Positions 1 to 8,874 of a stretch of 42,296 nucleotides of DNA are shown in pieces. Origin of the DNA: Acetatifactor sp. Its GTDB lineage: Bacteria > Bacillota > Clostridia > Lachnospirales > Lachnospiraceae. A program made the translations under genes and the position numbers. The notes under the pieces are model-generated. The model was not told the DNA's origin, did no database searches, and worked only from the letters and a program-made list of their open reading frames with translations. The DNA lies in assembly GCA_024693365.1 (NCBI GenBank), contig JAILLF010000020.1, forward strand, positions 1-42,296. The letters are read 5' to 3'. Every line of letters begins with the position of its first letter. The stretch's first letter is position 1.

Positions 1-317
1 TATCCCATGTTTTCTTCGCAATTTTGGATAACCTGTCACGGAGTTTACGCTACCTAAGCTGCTTACAAGTCTATTTATTTTCCATACGCTTAATGCTACT
101 TCACGTTTGTTGCTTTTATGTTTTACTCAATCGGAGAAAGACAACACATATCCATCTTCGCTCTTACCATGTTGCATTTTAGGCCTCGCGTTCGTGACAA
201 ACTCCATGCATCAGTAATCACCTCGACAAATCCCAATTTGCAAATCAGCAACCATCCCTACAAACCCCGATATACGAAACCACCCCGTCAAAACCGAACT
301 TTGGATTCCAGCCACGC
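1..317. other. Intergenic stretch with no gene recognised
   Basis: No convincing gene is visible here. A 79-codon open frame on the plus strand starts near 118, but it has no Shine-Dalgarno sequence, no recognisable domain, and it runs into the terminator-like hairpin at 323-363. The stretch probably lies beyond the end of the arabinofuranosidase transcript. Confidence 0.4.
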
Positions 318-363
318 AAAAACACCTGTCAGCCATTACTATCACTATAATGGATGACAGGTG
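318..363 (-). terminator. Probable Rho-independent terminator of the arabinofuranosidase transcript
   Basis: Arms 323-338 and 348-363 pair over 16 positions with one mismatch around a 9-nt loop. Read on the minus strand, the stem is followed by five U residues (318-322 on plus). It lies downstream of the GH51 gene and its 3' repeat array, so the array would be inside the 3' untranslated region. The stem is fairly AT-rich, hence moderate confidence. Confidence 0.6.
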
Positions 364-427
364 CTTCGGTCAACGGATTTTTCCGTAACGAAACATTCCG
401 CCTCACATATTCGATTTATCACGGAAG

Positions 428-706
428 TTCACTATTTCTTTTGCACAACCTTAGGCAACCAATTATTGTTTCAAGGTAACCTCAATCCGCCAATTACTTC
501 TTCAGCGTAACCTCAATCCGCCAATTATTTCTTCAGTGTAACCTCTAGCTGCCAATTACTTCTTCAGCGCAACCTCTAGCCGCCAATTACTTCTTCTGCG
601 CAACCTCTAGCCGCCAATTATTTCTTCAGCGTAACCTCTAGCCACCAATTACTTCTTCAGCGTAACCTCTGGCAACCAATTACTTCTTTAAGGTAACCTC
701 AAGCAG
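428..706. repeat. 31-bp tandem array overlapping the arabinofuranosidase stop codon
   Basis: The word CCAATTA recurs at 459, 490, 521, 552, 583, 614, 645 and 676, exactly 31 bp apart, giving eight copies, with a degraded ninth at 428-458. On the minus strand each unit reads roughly GAGGTTACGCTGAAGAAGTA followed by ATTGG and a short variable part. The gene-proximal unit is the real 3' end of the GH51 gene, coding EVTLKK and the TAA stop. The other copies repeat those codons and the stop downstream. Outer copies differ from each other by point changes only; no insertion or deletion is seen among the eight. Confidence 0.95.
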
Positions 707-2182
707 CACGACGCTTCTTGCGGGAAGTTCAAAGCTAAGGCCGTCCTTGGTGACGGTAACGGCGTCGAAGTCAGCGCCCTGTACTTTGTTCGGAGCCTTG
801 AAGGTGTTATGTGCATCCATCTTACCGGTCACGATCTGGCCCTTTACGGACTTCACCTTACCGCTTGCAAAAACGATCTCCATGGCCTCGGAAGCATCCA
901 GGGACATGTTCGTCATGGTAACGTAGAGCTTGCCATTCTTGTCAACGGTCACCGACTCAGTCAGCTTCTTTGCCTTCACGTCGCCGATACCGGCCTCGCT
1001 GTTCCCGCTGAGAGTGGACTCTACCAGGTCATTGTCCTGATGTACCTTGTAAAGATTGAATACGTGCCAGGTCGGGGTCTTGATCATCTTCTTGCCCTCA
1101 GTCAGGATCACGGACTGAAGCACGTTCACCATCTGCGCGATGTTTGCCATCTTTACGCGGTCACAGTTCTTGTTGAAAAGGTTCAGGTTGATGCCCGCCA
1201 CAAGTGCATCCCTGACGGTATTCTGCTGATACAGGAATCCGGGATTGGTTCCGGGCTCCACGTCATACCAGGTGCCCCACTCGTCAATGATCATGCCGAT
1301 CTTCTTGTCGGGATCGAACTGATCCATGATGGCACCGTGACGCGCGATCAGCGTCTCCATAAACATGGTCTTATCCATGGTGGCATACCATTCTTCCTTG
1401 GAGAACTCCGTTGCGGATCCCTTGTGCTCCCATTTACCGCTGGGTACCGTGTAATAATGCAGAGAAAGACCGTTCATGAAGCCAAAGCCATGATCAAAGC
1501 AGGTCTCCAGCACCTTTTCGGTCCAGTGATAGTCATTACTGTTTGCACCGCAGGCGATCTTTGCGATGGGATGCTCTTGGTCATAATTGCGAACGTAGGT
1601 CTGATATCTGCGGAACAAGTCTCCGTAGTACTCAGGGCGCATGTTGCCGCCGCAGCCCCAGTTCTCGTTGCCAACGCCAAAATAATCTACCGTCCAAGGC
1701 TCCTCATGGCCGTTTTCCTTACGTTGGTCCGCCATGGGGGACACGCCCTTGAAGGTCATGTACTCTACCCACTCGCTCATCTCCTGAACGGTGCCGCTTC
1801 CCACGTTGCCGTTTACGTAGGTCTTACAGCCAAGCTGACGGCAGAGCTCCATAAATTCATGGGTACCAAAGCTGTTGTCCTCAACAACGCCGCCCCAGTG
1901 GGTATTGATCATCTTCTTACGCTTTTCCTTCGGGCCAATGCCATCCTTCCAGTGATACTCATCTGCAAAACATCCGCCGGGCCAGCGCAGCACGGGAACC
2001 TTGATCTCCTTCAACGCTTCCACCACGTCCTTGCGCATGCCGTTCACGTTCGGAACGTCAGAATTCTCCCCAACATAGATTCCCTCATAAATGCATCTTC
2101 CCAGATGCTCAGAAAAATGTCCCTGCAGTTCGGGATTTACGTGTCCCTGCTTTACCTCAGGATTAACAAATAATTTTGCCAC
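680..2182 (-). CDS. abfA: Alpha-L-arabinofuranosidase, GH51
   Basis: A 500-residue protein typical in length for intracellular GH51 enzymes, which release terminal L-arabinofuranose from arabinan or arabinoxylan oligosaccharides. The acid/base glutamate is E173 in GNENWG and the nucleophile is E301 in IIDEWG. The N-terminal two thirds form the TIM barrel and the last 130 residues or so the beta-sandwich. No signal peptide is present, so it should act in the cytoplasm on imported oligosaccharides. The start has an AAAGGAGG-type ribosome site just upstream. It is a single-gene unit with its own promoter and flanking operators (2211-2298). The last codons are part of a tandem array that continues after the stop. 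Confidence 0.93.
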   Translation of the reverse strand: MAKLFVNPEVKQGHVNPELQGHFSEHLGRCIYEGIYVGENSDVPNVNGMRKDVVEALKEIKVPVLRWPGGCFADEYHWKDGIGPKEKRKKMINTHWGGVVEDNSFGTHEFMELCRQLGCKTYVNGNVGSGTVQEMSEWVEYMTFKGVSPMADQRKENGHEEPWTVDYFGVGNENWGCGGNMRPEYYGDLFRRYQTYVRNYDQEHPIAKIACGANSNDYHWTEKVLETCFDHGFGFMNGLSLHYYTVPSGKWEHKGSATEFSKEEWYATMDKTMFMETLIARHGAIMDQFDPDKKIGMIIDEWGTWYDVEPGTNPGFLYQQNTVRDALVAGINLNLFNKNCDRVKMANIAQMVNVLQSVILTEGKKMIKTPTWHVFNLYKVHQDNDLVESTLSGNSEAGIGDVKAKKLTESVTVDKNGKLYVTMTNMSLDASEAMEIVFASGKVKSVKGQIVTGKMDAHNTFKAPNKVQGADFDAVTVTKDGLSFELPARSVVLLEVTLKK

Positions 2183-2210
2183 GCTGTTTCCTCCTTTATT
2201 TCATCGTAAA

Positions 2211-2298
2211 AACGATTTATTTTCAATTCTTACCTATACTATATCTGTAATTCCAGAGAAATGCAATGCTTTTTGGCAAAATTTATAAATCGTTTTAC
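2211..2298 (-). promoter_or_regulatory. Arabinofuranosidase promoter with two flanking operator-like sites
   Basis: On the minus strand a -35 TTGCAT (2263-2268) and -10 TATAGT (2240-2245) are 17 bp apart. The 10-mer AAACGATTTA lies on the plus strand at 2212-2221, about 20 bp after the -10. Its reverse complement TAAATCGTTT lies at 2286-2295, about 18 bp upstream of the -35. The two sites are therefore in opposite orientation around the promoter, as expected for a looping repressor. The same 10-mer occurs once more in this window, in the leader of the kinase gene. A LacI- or AraR-type sugar repressor is inferred; none is encoded here. Confidence 0.6.
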
Positions 2299-2325
2299 TC
2301 TGTTTTTTCACGTTCTTTAAACAAT

Positions 2326-2355
2326 GAAAAAGGAGCCCTGCGAAGCTCCTTTTTC
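2326..2355 (-). terminator. Terminator after the LytTR regulator
   Basis: Perfect 11-bp stem GAAAAAGGAGC / GCTCCTTTTTC with an 8-nt loop. On the minus strand the 3' arm supplies the U-rich tail. It lies 83 bp past the regulator stop and before the arabinofuranosidase promoter region. Confidence 0.75.
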
Positions 2356-2437
2356 ACACTTGATTTTTTATTCAAAGCATTACGTGCAAATGCAATCTTG
2401 TCTTTTTTGACCTCTTCGGGTTGAATGACGTAACTGC

Positions 2438-3157
2438 TTATTTATTCCTGTCAATCGTAATTTTCTTAATAAATGAAAAATAAGCTTCCTTTACGCTTTG
2501 GTAATACTTTCTTCCAACGGGTACGGAGTAACCGTTCGTCATCCGCAACACAACCCCGCTCATCTTCTCGACATACTGAAGGTTTGCCAAATACGACTTA
2601 TGCGTTCGCAGCATGGTGGTTCCCTTCACCTGTGCTTCCAAGATTTTTATGCTGTCATATCCCGTGATCTCATCCTTTTTCGAATAAACGCTAACGTAAT
2701 TCCCTTGGGCTTGGATAAAAAGAATCTGATCCAATTTCAAATAATAGTCTCCGTCGACAGTTTTCAGTGAGATGTCAATATTCTCCTTGTTTTCCCGGAG
2801 TACGGTTTTCACACAGGTTTCGACGCCGATCCTCTCTATGGGTTTCTCCATGAAGGCTAACGTCTTTAAGTCAATCGTTTCCCACTTCAGCTCCTTATGA
2901 CTTGTCACAAAAACAATTCGCCAGATCAACTCGTTACTGCGAACTTTTTTCATGACCTCAAGTCCATCCATCCCAGGCATCTCAATGTCGAGAAAAAGCA
3001 AATGAATCTTATCTCCCTGATATGCAAGAACTTCCTCACCCGACGTAAATTCGACAAAATGGAATTCTTGTTTTTGCGCATCCAAATAAGAACCACAAAT
3101 TTTCCTTAAGTGGTCCCGATACGCCTTTTCATCATCACATATGCCGATGGTGATCAT
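2438..3157 (-). CDS. LytTR-family response regulator
   Basis: A two-part cytoplasmic transcription factor. The receiver domain has the acidic pair D8-D9, the phosphorylatable D57 in LFLDIEMPGMDG, T85 and K105. The C-terminal 110 residues match the LytTR DNA-binding fold (YLKLDQILFIQAQGNYV, then LRTHKSYLANL). The frame is open nine codons further upstream, but GGAGGGAG lies just before the internal ATG used here. It is the cognate partner expected for the GHKL kinase encoded just upstream. A terminator sits between the two genes, so the regulator may have a separate promoter. The targets are unknown. No peptide pheromone gene was seen beside the pair. Confidence 0.88.
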   Translation of the reverse strand: MITIGICDDEKAYRDHLRKICGSYLDAQKQEFHFVEFTSGEEVLAYQGDKIHLLFLDIEMPGMDGLEVMKKVRSNELIWRIVFVTSHKELKWETIDLKTLAFMEKPIERIGVETCVKTVLRENKENIDISLKTVDGDYYLKLDQILFIQAQGNYVSVYSKKDEITGYDSIKILEAQVKGTTMLRTHKSYLANLQYVEKMSGVVLRMTNGYSVPVGRKYYQSVKEAYFSFIKKITIDRNK

Positions 3158-3247
3158 TTCTCCCTCCAAGTAAATAAAATTCATCCTTTTCTATTTTACA
3201 TGATATGGGAGAAAAACAAAAGTCTTTTTCAAAATTTTCCTTAATTT

Positions 3248-3278
3248 AAAAACACCACTTGTGACAAGTGGTGTTTTT
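3248..3278 (-). terminator. Terminator between sensor kinase and response regulator
   Basis: A 13-bp perfect stem AAAAACACCACTT / AAGTGGTGTTTTT around a 5-nt loop. It is symmetrical, so it could act in either direction, but both flanking genes are on the minus strand. It would end kinase transcripts or attenuate read-through into the regulator. Confidence 0.75.
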
Positions 3279-3459
3279 AGTAACCCTCATAATTTTTGCG
3301 GCTCATGGCTTGGTGTTTAATTTCCTCCCCCCAGAAGAATCCACAAAAGCTGCCACCAATCGAGCTGAGCCTGAATAATGCCTCCACCAAACATTCTTCT
3401 TCATCCCCCTTTTATAATTTTATTATGGGAATATTCCGGGGAAAAATCAATAAAATTTG

Positions 3460-3496
3460 GATGAACGACGTTTTTTTTTGATGAACGACGTTTTTT
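3460..3496. repeat. Two 17-bp direct repeats 20 bp apart
   Basis: GATGAACGACGTTTTTT occurs at 3460-3476 and 3480-3496. Two direct repeats about two helical turns apart are the usual layout of LytTR-regulator operators, so an autoregulatory site is possible. The position just after the kinase stop codon is unusual for an operator. Simple slippage is the alternative. Confidence 0.85.
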
Positions 3497-3501
3497 CCTG
3501 A

Positions 3502-4815
3502 TTAAAGGATGATTTCCACGCTGAAAACTCCTTGTCCCACGCTCTTATGAAATTCGCCATGAACTTTATCAACGGTATTCTGAATGTTCATCAATCCAAA
3601 TCCATGATTCCGGAAATCACTCTTCATAGTTCCGTAATGACTCTTCGCCTCTAAATCCTGCCGGCACGTATTTGAAATGCGAATACATATCCGATCACGG
3701 AAAGTGCCACAGGAAATCAAAATCTTCTTTTCCTTGCCCTCCTCCACCTGTCTCGTTGCTTCAACTGCATTGCTTAGTAGATTGGAAAAGATAACGCAAA
3801 GATCATAAACTTCCAGCTCCGTATGACCAAGAAATCCGCCGTCCCATTCCCACTGAACATCCTCTTCCAGTGCTTTCTGATACCATTCGCTGATGATCGC
3901 ATCCACGGCTCCCACGCCGGTAAACCTCTGGACCTCAAACTTTTTCGTTTCCGCGCGCATTCGTTCAACGTAAGATTTTAGCTGTTGCAGATCATTTGTT
4001 TGAATGCACTGCTCCAACGCCGTAAGATGAGCATTTACGTCATGCCGAAATCTTCGGATTTTCTCATCGCTTTCCACGATTTCCTTGATGTGTTCCTCCT
4101 GCCTTCTCAATGCCAGCTGATAATACTCGTTCTCCATCTTATATTGTAACGCACGCTTTTCAATGCTAGAATGCCAAAGAATCAAAATGACAAAAATAAA
4201 CCCGACGACCACCCAACAAACGGATAGCTGCAACGTCCAATCAGAGAATTGCGTTTTTCCTTCCATTACTCCCTGTGACACTGCAATGATGACAAACAGG
4301 CAACCTGCGCCCACAAGGGCAATCAAATATTGTCCAACGCCAAACTTCATCATCTCTCCCTCTGCAAGCATCCCCTTGAAAAAGAGTGATAAAGTGAAAA
4401 ACAAAAGAGGGAATGATAACTGCGTCACTAAACTCCATAAATCAGAATCCATAAACGCTTGATACGGAATTTTAAGCACAAACGTCAAAAGATAACTGCA
4501 GAAAATGTTGACGACGCCTGGGACAAAAAAGACGATGGGCGACAACAACAATGCTGAAACGCGGTTTTCTTTTACAAGAATTACGATCGTCAAAACGGAG
4601 ACAATGATTATGCTTGGTCCCTTAAATGCAATTGCTCCGGAAAAATACATTGCGGAAACCAACAGGCATGCCACGCCAATTACGCCGGCCACCACTTTGA
4701 CGTTCCTTCGAAACGGCACGCGTATTATCCATCTGTAAACGATATAATAATTTAGAACCCCAGTCAGAAAACTTGCAATCCATACAATCATTTTTTCCTC
4801 ATTCATAAAGTTCAT
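3502..4815 (-). CDS. GHKL-type sensor histidine kinase (AgrC-like)
   Basis: A 437-residue membrane kinase. Residues 10-215 contain six or seven hydrophobic segments. The cytoplasmic part has a RRFRHDVNAHL phosphoacceptor box with H258, an N-box FSNLLSNAVEA (N345, N349) and a G-box GFGLMNIQ at 405-412. This is the arrangement of HPK10-family kinases such as AgrC, which pair with LytTR regulators. It lies upstream of the LytTR gene on the same strand. The sensed signal cannot be read from the sequence. Confidence 0.88.
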   Translation of the reverse strand: MNFMNEEKMIVWIASFLTGVLNYYIVYRWIIRVPFRRNVKVVAGVIGVACLLVSAMYFSGAIAFKGPSIIIVSVLTIVILVKENRVSALLLSPIVFFVPGVVNIFCSYLLTFVLKIPYQAFMDSDLWSLVTQLSFPLLFFTLSLFFKGMLAEGEMMKFGVGQYLIALVGAGCLFVIIAVSQGVMEGKTQFSDWTLQLSVCWVVVGFIFVILILWHSSIEKRALQYKMENEYYQLALRRQEEHIKEIVESDEKIRRFRHDVNAHLTALEQCIQTNDLQQLKSYVERMRAETKKFEVQRFTGVGAVDAIISEWYQKALEEDVQWEWDGGFLGHTELEVYDLCVIFSNLLSNAVEATRQVEEGKEKKILISCGTFRDRICIRISNTCRQDLEAKSHYGTMKSDFRNHGFGLMNIQNTVDKVHGEFHKSVGQGVFSVEIIL

Positions 4816-4862
4816 GAAAGCGATTCCCCAATATCATTTTCATAATAAAACACGTCATTTTA

Positions 4863-4891
4863 AAAATACACTAGATTGAGACGTCTGGCAA
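4863..4891 (-). promoter_or_regulatory. Possible sensor kinase promoter
   Basis: On the minus strand TTGCCA (4886-4891) and TATTTT (4863-4868) are 17 bp apart, upstream of the kinase start at 4815. The -10 is weak. It lies directly after the terminator of the preceding operon. Confidence 0.35.
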
Positions 4892-4892
4892 G

Positions 4893-4925
4893 TAAAAAAA
4901 AGGAGCCCTGAAAAACAGGGCTCCT
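4893..4925 (-). terminator. Terminator of the sugar kinase-DUF4867-isomerase operon
   Basis: Perfect 10-bp stem AGGAGCCCTG / CAGGGCTCCT with a 5-nt loop, followed on the minus strand by eight U residues. It lies 25 bp past the isomerase stop. Confidence 0.9.
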
Positions 4926-4950
4926 AAAATAGTTTCCGTTTTTGTCTGTC

Positions 4951-6435
4951 TTATGCCCAAGGATTCTCGGTGATATAAGGAACGGACTTAGGCTGGTTGT
5001 AGTTCAGATCCTCTACGGGAACGCCGATGAACTTGAATACTTCATACAGAGCCTTTCCGAAGTGGCCGAATGCAACTGCGCCATGATGAGGGAAGTTCTT
5101 CTCGATCAGAACGTGACGATAGAATCTGCCCATCTCAGGGATTGCAAATACGCCGATGGAACCGAAGGACTGGGTGCGAACGTCCAGAACCTCGCCCTGT
5201 GCGATGTAACCGCGGAGCTTGCAATCAGCGGTAGACTGCAGACGGAAGAAGGTGATCTTTCCGGGAGCGATGTCTCCCTCGAGGGTTCCGTTGGTAACCT
5301 CGATAGGAAGTGCTCTTGCCATGATCTTCTGATACTTCATCTCGCAGAATGCCAGCTTCTTGGAGCAGGTATTGCCACAGTGGAAGCCCATGAAGGTATC
5401 CTTGTGGGTGTAAGGGAACTTGCCCTCGATGGACTGCTTGTACATGTCAGCAGGTACGGAGTTGTTGATGTCAAGCAGGGTAACTGCATCAGCACTTACG
5501 CAGGTACCGATGAACTCGGACAGACATCCGTAAATGTCAACCTCACAGGATACGGGGATGCCCATACCGGTAAGACGGCTGTTTACGTAGCAGGGAACGA
5601 AACCAAACTGGGTCTGGAATGCAGGCCAGCACTTGCCAGCGATGGCAACGTACTTTCTGTAGCCTCTGTGTGCCTCAACCCAGTCAAGAAGAGTCAGTTC
5701 ATACTGAGCAAGCTTCTCAAGGACCTCAGGCTTCTTGTTGCCTGCACCAAGCTCAGCTGCCATCTCAGCAACCTTTGCAGGGATTCTTGCGTCGCCGGCA
5801 TGCTTGTTGAAGGACTCGAACAGATCCAGCTCGGAGTTCTCTTCGATTTCAACGCCCAGATTGTAAAGCTGCTTGATGGGAGCATTACAAGCAAGGAAGT
5901 TCAGAGGTCTGGGACCGAAGGAAATGATCTTCAGATCGGAAAGTCCGATGATCGCGCGAGCGATGGGAACGAACTCATTGATCATGTCAGCGCACTCCTC
6001 AGCGGTACCAACGGGATACTCAGGGATGTATGCCTTAACGTTGCGAAGCTTTAAGTTGTAGCTTGCATTCAGCATGCCACAGTATGCGTCGCCACGGCCG
6101 TCCTGCAGGTCTGCCTGGCTCTCCTCTGCAGCTGCAACGAAGATGGAAGGACCATCAAAGTGCTTAGCAAGAAGAGTCTCAGAGATTTCAGGGCCAAAGT
6201 TTCCAAGATATACGCAAAGTGCGTTACATCCAGCTTTCTTAACGTCTTCAAGAGCCTGAACCATATGGATCTCACTCTCTACGATACAGATGGGGCACTC
6301 ATAAATGTCAGCTGCGCCGTACTTCTTGGTATACGCATCGATCAGGGCCTTTCTTCTGTTAACGGACAGGCTCTCAGGGAAGCAGTCACGGCTAACAGCA
6401 ACAATACCAATTTTTACCTGGGGTAAATTGTTCAT
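4951..6435 (-). CDS. L-fucose/L-arabinose isomerase family protein
   Basis: A 494-residue aldose-ketose isomerase of the FucI fold. Likely metal ligands are E298 in SCEVDIYG and D322 in TLLDIN; H352 lies in GFHCGNT, and an HHGAVAFGHFG motif sits near the C-terminus. AAGGAGG lies nine bases before the ATG. It is the last gene of a three-gene operon with a FGGY kinase and a DUF4867 protein, so it should make the ketose that the kinase phosphorylates. The shared operator with the arabinofuranosidase points to L-arabinose or another pentose, but family members differ in substrate and the sequence does not settle it. Confidence 0.85.
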   Translation of the reverse strand: MNNLPQVKIGIVAVSRDCFPESLSVNRRKALIDAYTKKYGAADIYECPICIVESEIHMVQALEDVKKAGCNALCVYLGNFGPEISETLLAKHFDGPSIFVAAAEESQADLQDGRGDAYCGMLNASYNLKLRNVKAYIPEYPVGTAEECADMINEFVPIARAIIGLSDLKIISFGPRPLNFLACNAPIKQLYNLGVEIEENSELDLFESFNKHAGDARIPAKVAEMAAELGAGNKKPEVLEKLAQYELTLLDWVEAHRGYRKYVAIAGKCWPAFQTQFGFVPCYVNSRLTGMGIPVSCEVDIYGCLSEFIGTCVSADAVTLLDINNSVPADMYKQSIEGKFPYTHKDTFMGFHCGNTCSKKLAFCEMKYQKIMARALPIEVTNGTLEGDIAPGKITFFRLQSTADCKLRGYIAQGEVLDVRTQSFGSIGVFAIPEMGRFYRHVLIEKNFPHHGAVAFGHFGKALYEVFKFIGVPVEDLNYNQPKSVPYITENPWA

Positions 6436-6575
6436 GTGGTAGTTCCTCCTTCAATTCACGTGTTTTGTTTTCGTGTAGTTTTGTTTATTTGTAACCCTGC
6501 GTCAAGTATTCTCGCAGCTTGCACAGGGATACGATCATTTTGTCTTTGGCATCCGCTCACTCGGACCGTCCGCCT

Positions 6576-6598
6576 CCGAAATGCCCTTGGGCATCCGG
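6576..6598. other. Intercistronic hairpin
   Basis: ATGCCC-TT-GGGCAT with an extra CCG/CGG pairing outside it forms a compact stem-loop between the DUF4867 and isomerase genes. No U-tract follows, so an mRNA processing or stability role fits better than termination. Confidence 0.5.
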
Positions 6599-6600
6599 CA

Positions 6601-7239
6601 TTACAGCGTGCAGTTCTCACCCTTAAGTCCGATGAAGCTGCCGGCGTCAAGACCGCCCTCTGCATGACCGATCAGCCACTTGTTCACTGCGGTGATCAAA
6701 GCATCCTCACTGGGTGCGGTGCCGTCAGCATTTACCTTTGCGTGTGCGGTCTTCAGTGGATAGTTGGTTCCCTTCGGAAGAACGATCGCCACCTGGAAGC
6801 CTGAGCCGTCCACGCCGCAGGGTGCATAGTGAAGCGTCGTTGCGAATACTTCCACTGCAGTGCCTGCAGGTACAAAGAATGCCTTTACGTTGGATGTGTC
6901 ATAGGTAAAATCAGGAGCAACGTCAGCGAGCAGGCCGAGCATCAGGATTGCATCGGTGGCAGCTACGTTGATCTCGGAATCACGATGATACTCCAGAGCG
7001 TTCAGCTTGTTGTTATGGCCGTTGCAGTAGCCGATCTGGATGGGCATTTCGCCATAGGTGGTCTCGGTCAGCGCCTTCATCACGGGAGTTGCCTCCAGGG
7101 AAGCCACGCTGGGCTCATAAACCACGCCATCGGGAAGTTCGGTCTTCTTCAAAGCCTCTACCAGGGGAGCGAAATCCACGTTGGTAACGACTCTGCCATA
7201 CTTACGGAATTCCGCGTCATTTACGGACAAAATTTTCAT
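6601..7239 (-). CDS. DUF4867 family protein (cupin-like)
   Basis: A 212-residue protein that I recognise as DUF4867, a family often found beside FucI-type isomerases and FGGY kinases in Lachnospiraceae. It has no signal peptide or membrane segment. The segment FFVPAGTAVEVFATTLHYAP looks like a cupin strand pair, and an EYHRDSEINVAATDA segment holds the only conserved-looking His/Glu cluster. Its place between kinase and isomerase suggests a step in the same sugar pathway, such as epimerisation, lactone handling or mutarotation. That is inference; no reaction is established here. Confidence 0.7.
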   Translation of the reverse strand: MKILSVNDAEFRKYGRVVTNVDFAPLVEALKKTELPDGVVYEPSVASLEATPVMKALTETTYGEMPIQIGYCNGHNNKLNALEYHRDSEINVAATDAILMLGLLADVAPDFTYDTSNVKAFFVPAGTAVEVFATTLHYAPCGVDGSGFQVAIVLPKGTNYPLKTAHAKVNADGTAPSEDALITAVNKWLIGHAEGGLDAGSFIGLKGENCTL

Positions 7240-7297
7240 GACTTAAATAACCCTCCTTTTATGTTTCTTTATTATTGTATTTGCGTCCACGGGGCCC

Positions 7298-7343
7298 AAG
7301 GTCAAAATCTCGTTCGTGCAAGCACGTCTCGATTTTGGACCTT
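7298..7343. other. Long intercistronic stem-loop
   Basis: AAGGTC, AAAATC and CGTGC pair in order with GCACG, GATTTT and GACCTT, giving an interrupted stem of about 17 bp between the kinase and DUF4867 genes. No U-tract follows on the minus strand. It could protect the upstream or downstream mRNA segment and set the ratio of kinase to isomerase. Confidence 0.6.
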
Positions 7344-7358
7344 TGTATCCTGGATGCA

Positions 7359-8831
7359 TTATTTCGTGATGACGTCAAACACGGGCTTGCATGCAGGATA
7401 GATCTCCTTGAACTGCTGATATCTCTCCTCATACTTTGCAACCAAAGCGGGATCGGGCTCAACGGTGTCAACGATCTTTACGACCTTTGCAGCGATCTCT
7501 TCCACGGAAGCATACTCGCCGTTCGCCACTGCAGCCAGCATTGCGCCGCCCATTGCAGGGCCTTCCTCGGACTCGATCACGTCAACCTTCAGGTTCAGGA
7601 TGTTGGCGATCATCTTCTTCCACAGGGGACTCTTAGCGCCGCCGCCGCAGATCTTGGTTCTCTCAAGGTTAATGCCAAGGGACTTGGCAACTTCCAAAGA
7701 ATCACGAAGCGCAAAGCCAACGCCCTCAAGCACTGCCTGCGTCATGTCTGCGCGGGTGGTGTCCATCGTCATGCCGATGAAGGTTGCCCTAGCGTTCGGG
7801 TTATTGTGAGGAGAACGCTCGCCCATCAGATAAGGCAGGAAGTAAACGTGGTTCTCGCCAAGCTTCTCAATTGCCTTCTGCTCTGCTGCGTAATCCTTGG
7901 TTCCAATGATCTCATCCATCCACCACTTGTTGCAGGAAGCGGCGCTGAGCATGCAGCCCATCAGGTGATACTTGCCGTCCGCATGAGCGAAGGAATGGAG
8001 CGCGTTGAACTTGTCCACGCCAAAATTCTTGGAAGAGATAAAGATGGTGCCGCTGGTTCCAAGGGAAATGTTGCACATGTTGTCTCCAACGGTGCCGGTT
8101 CCCACTGCTGCCGCAGCATTGTCGCCAGCTCCTGCCGCAACGATGCAGGTTGCGGGGATGCCAAGCTCTGCAGCGATCTCGGGAAGCACGGTGCCAACCT
8201 TCTCATAGCTCTCGTAACACTTTGCAAGCTGGCTCTCCTTGATGCCGCAGATATCGCACATCTCCTTGGACCACTTGCGGTTCTTAACGTCGAATACCAG
8301 CATTCCGGATGCGTCGGACACGTCCGTGCAGTGCACGCCGGTCAGCTTGTAAGCGATGTAATCCTTGGGAAGCATGATCTTTTCGATCTTCGCGAAATTC
8401 TCAGGCTCCTTATTCTTTACCCAAAGGATCTTGGGTGCGGTAAAACCGGTAAAGGAAATGTTTGCGGTGTACTCGCTGAGCTTGTCCTTACCGATCACGT
8501 TGTTCAGATAATCACACTCTTCGAAAGTTCTTCCGTCATTCCAAAGAATTGCGGGACGGATCACGTTGTCATCCTTGTCCAGGATCACAAGTCCGTGCAT
8601 CTGGCCGCCAAAGCTAATGCCGGCTACCTGGGACTTGTCCGCGTCCTTGATCAGCTCCTTGATGCCGATTTTCGTTTGCTCCCACCAATCCTCGGGTTTC
8701 TGCTCAGACCAACCCGGATGAGGGAAGTACAGGGGATACTCCTTTGATACGATGTTTTGGATCTTGCCGTCGCTGTCCATCAGCAGAAGCTTAACGGCAG
8801 AGGTACCCAAATCCACTCCAATATATAGCAT
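7359..8831 (-). CDS. xylB: FGGY-family sugar kinase, xylulokinase type
   Basis: A 490-residue cytoplasmic ATP-dependent kinase. It starts MLYIGVDLGTSAVKLLLMD, the N-terminal phosphate-binding motif, and carries the xylulokinase-like SFGGQMHGLV. The catalytic-base region is AAGAGDNAAAAVG, and GGGAKSPLW is the C-terminal adenine-binding motif. The frame stays open 38 codons upstream, but GAAGGAGGAAGGC directly before this ATG fixes the start. It is the first gene of the operon with DUF4867 and the isomerase. Xylulose or ribulose are both plausible substrates given the partner enzyme and the link to arabinose release. Confidence 0.87.
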   Translation of the reverse strand: MLYIGVDLGTSAVKLLLMDSDGKIQNIVSKEYPLYFPHPGWSEQKPEDWWEQTKIGIKELIKDADKSQVAGISFGGQMHGLVILDKDDNVIRPAILWNDGRTFEECDYLNNVIGKDKLSEYTANISFTGFTAPKILWVKNKEPENFAKIEKIMLPKDYIAYKLTGVHCTDVSDASGMLVFDVKNRKWSKEMCDICGIKESQLAKCYESYEKVGTVLPEIAAELGIPATCIVAAGAGDNAAAAVGTGTVGDNMCNISLGTSGTIFISSKNFGVDKFNALHSFAHADGKYHLMGCMLSAASCNKWWMDEIIGTKDYAAEQKAIEKLGENHVYFLPYLMGERSPHNNPNARATFIGMTMDTTRADMTQAVLEGVGFALRDSLEVAKSLGINLERTKICGGGAKSPLWKKMIANILNLKVDVIESEEGPAMGGAMLAAVANGEYASVEEIAAKVVKIVDTVEPDPALVAKYEERYQQFKEIYPACKPVFDVITK

Positions 8832-8874
8832 GCCTTCCTCCTTCTTTCCGTTCTCTCGGCGCTCCCGTCTCATC

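Larger units (their letters stand above)
3158..3501. other. Kinase-regulator intergenic region
   Basis: This 344-bp gap holds the terminator at 3248-3278, the 20-bp-period direct repeat at 3460-3496 and an AT-rich stretch before the regulator start. No gene was recognised. A weak -10-like TAAAAT lies upstream of the regulator, but no convincing -35 was found. Confidence 0.5.

Noticed and set aside
118..357. 79-codon frame near the left edge
   Set aside because: No ribosome site, no recognisable motif, and it ends inside a terminator-like hairpin.
809..2173. Long plus-strand frame opposite the arabinofuranosidase
   Set aside because: Antisense shadow of a clear GH51 gene.
7275..8747. 490-codon plus-strand frame opposite the kinase
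   Set aside because: Antisense shadow; the kinase motifs and ribosome site are on the minus strand.
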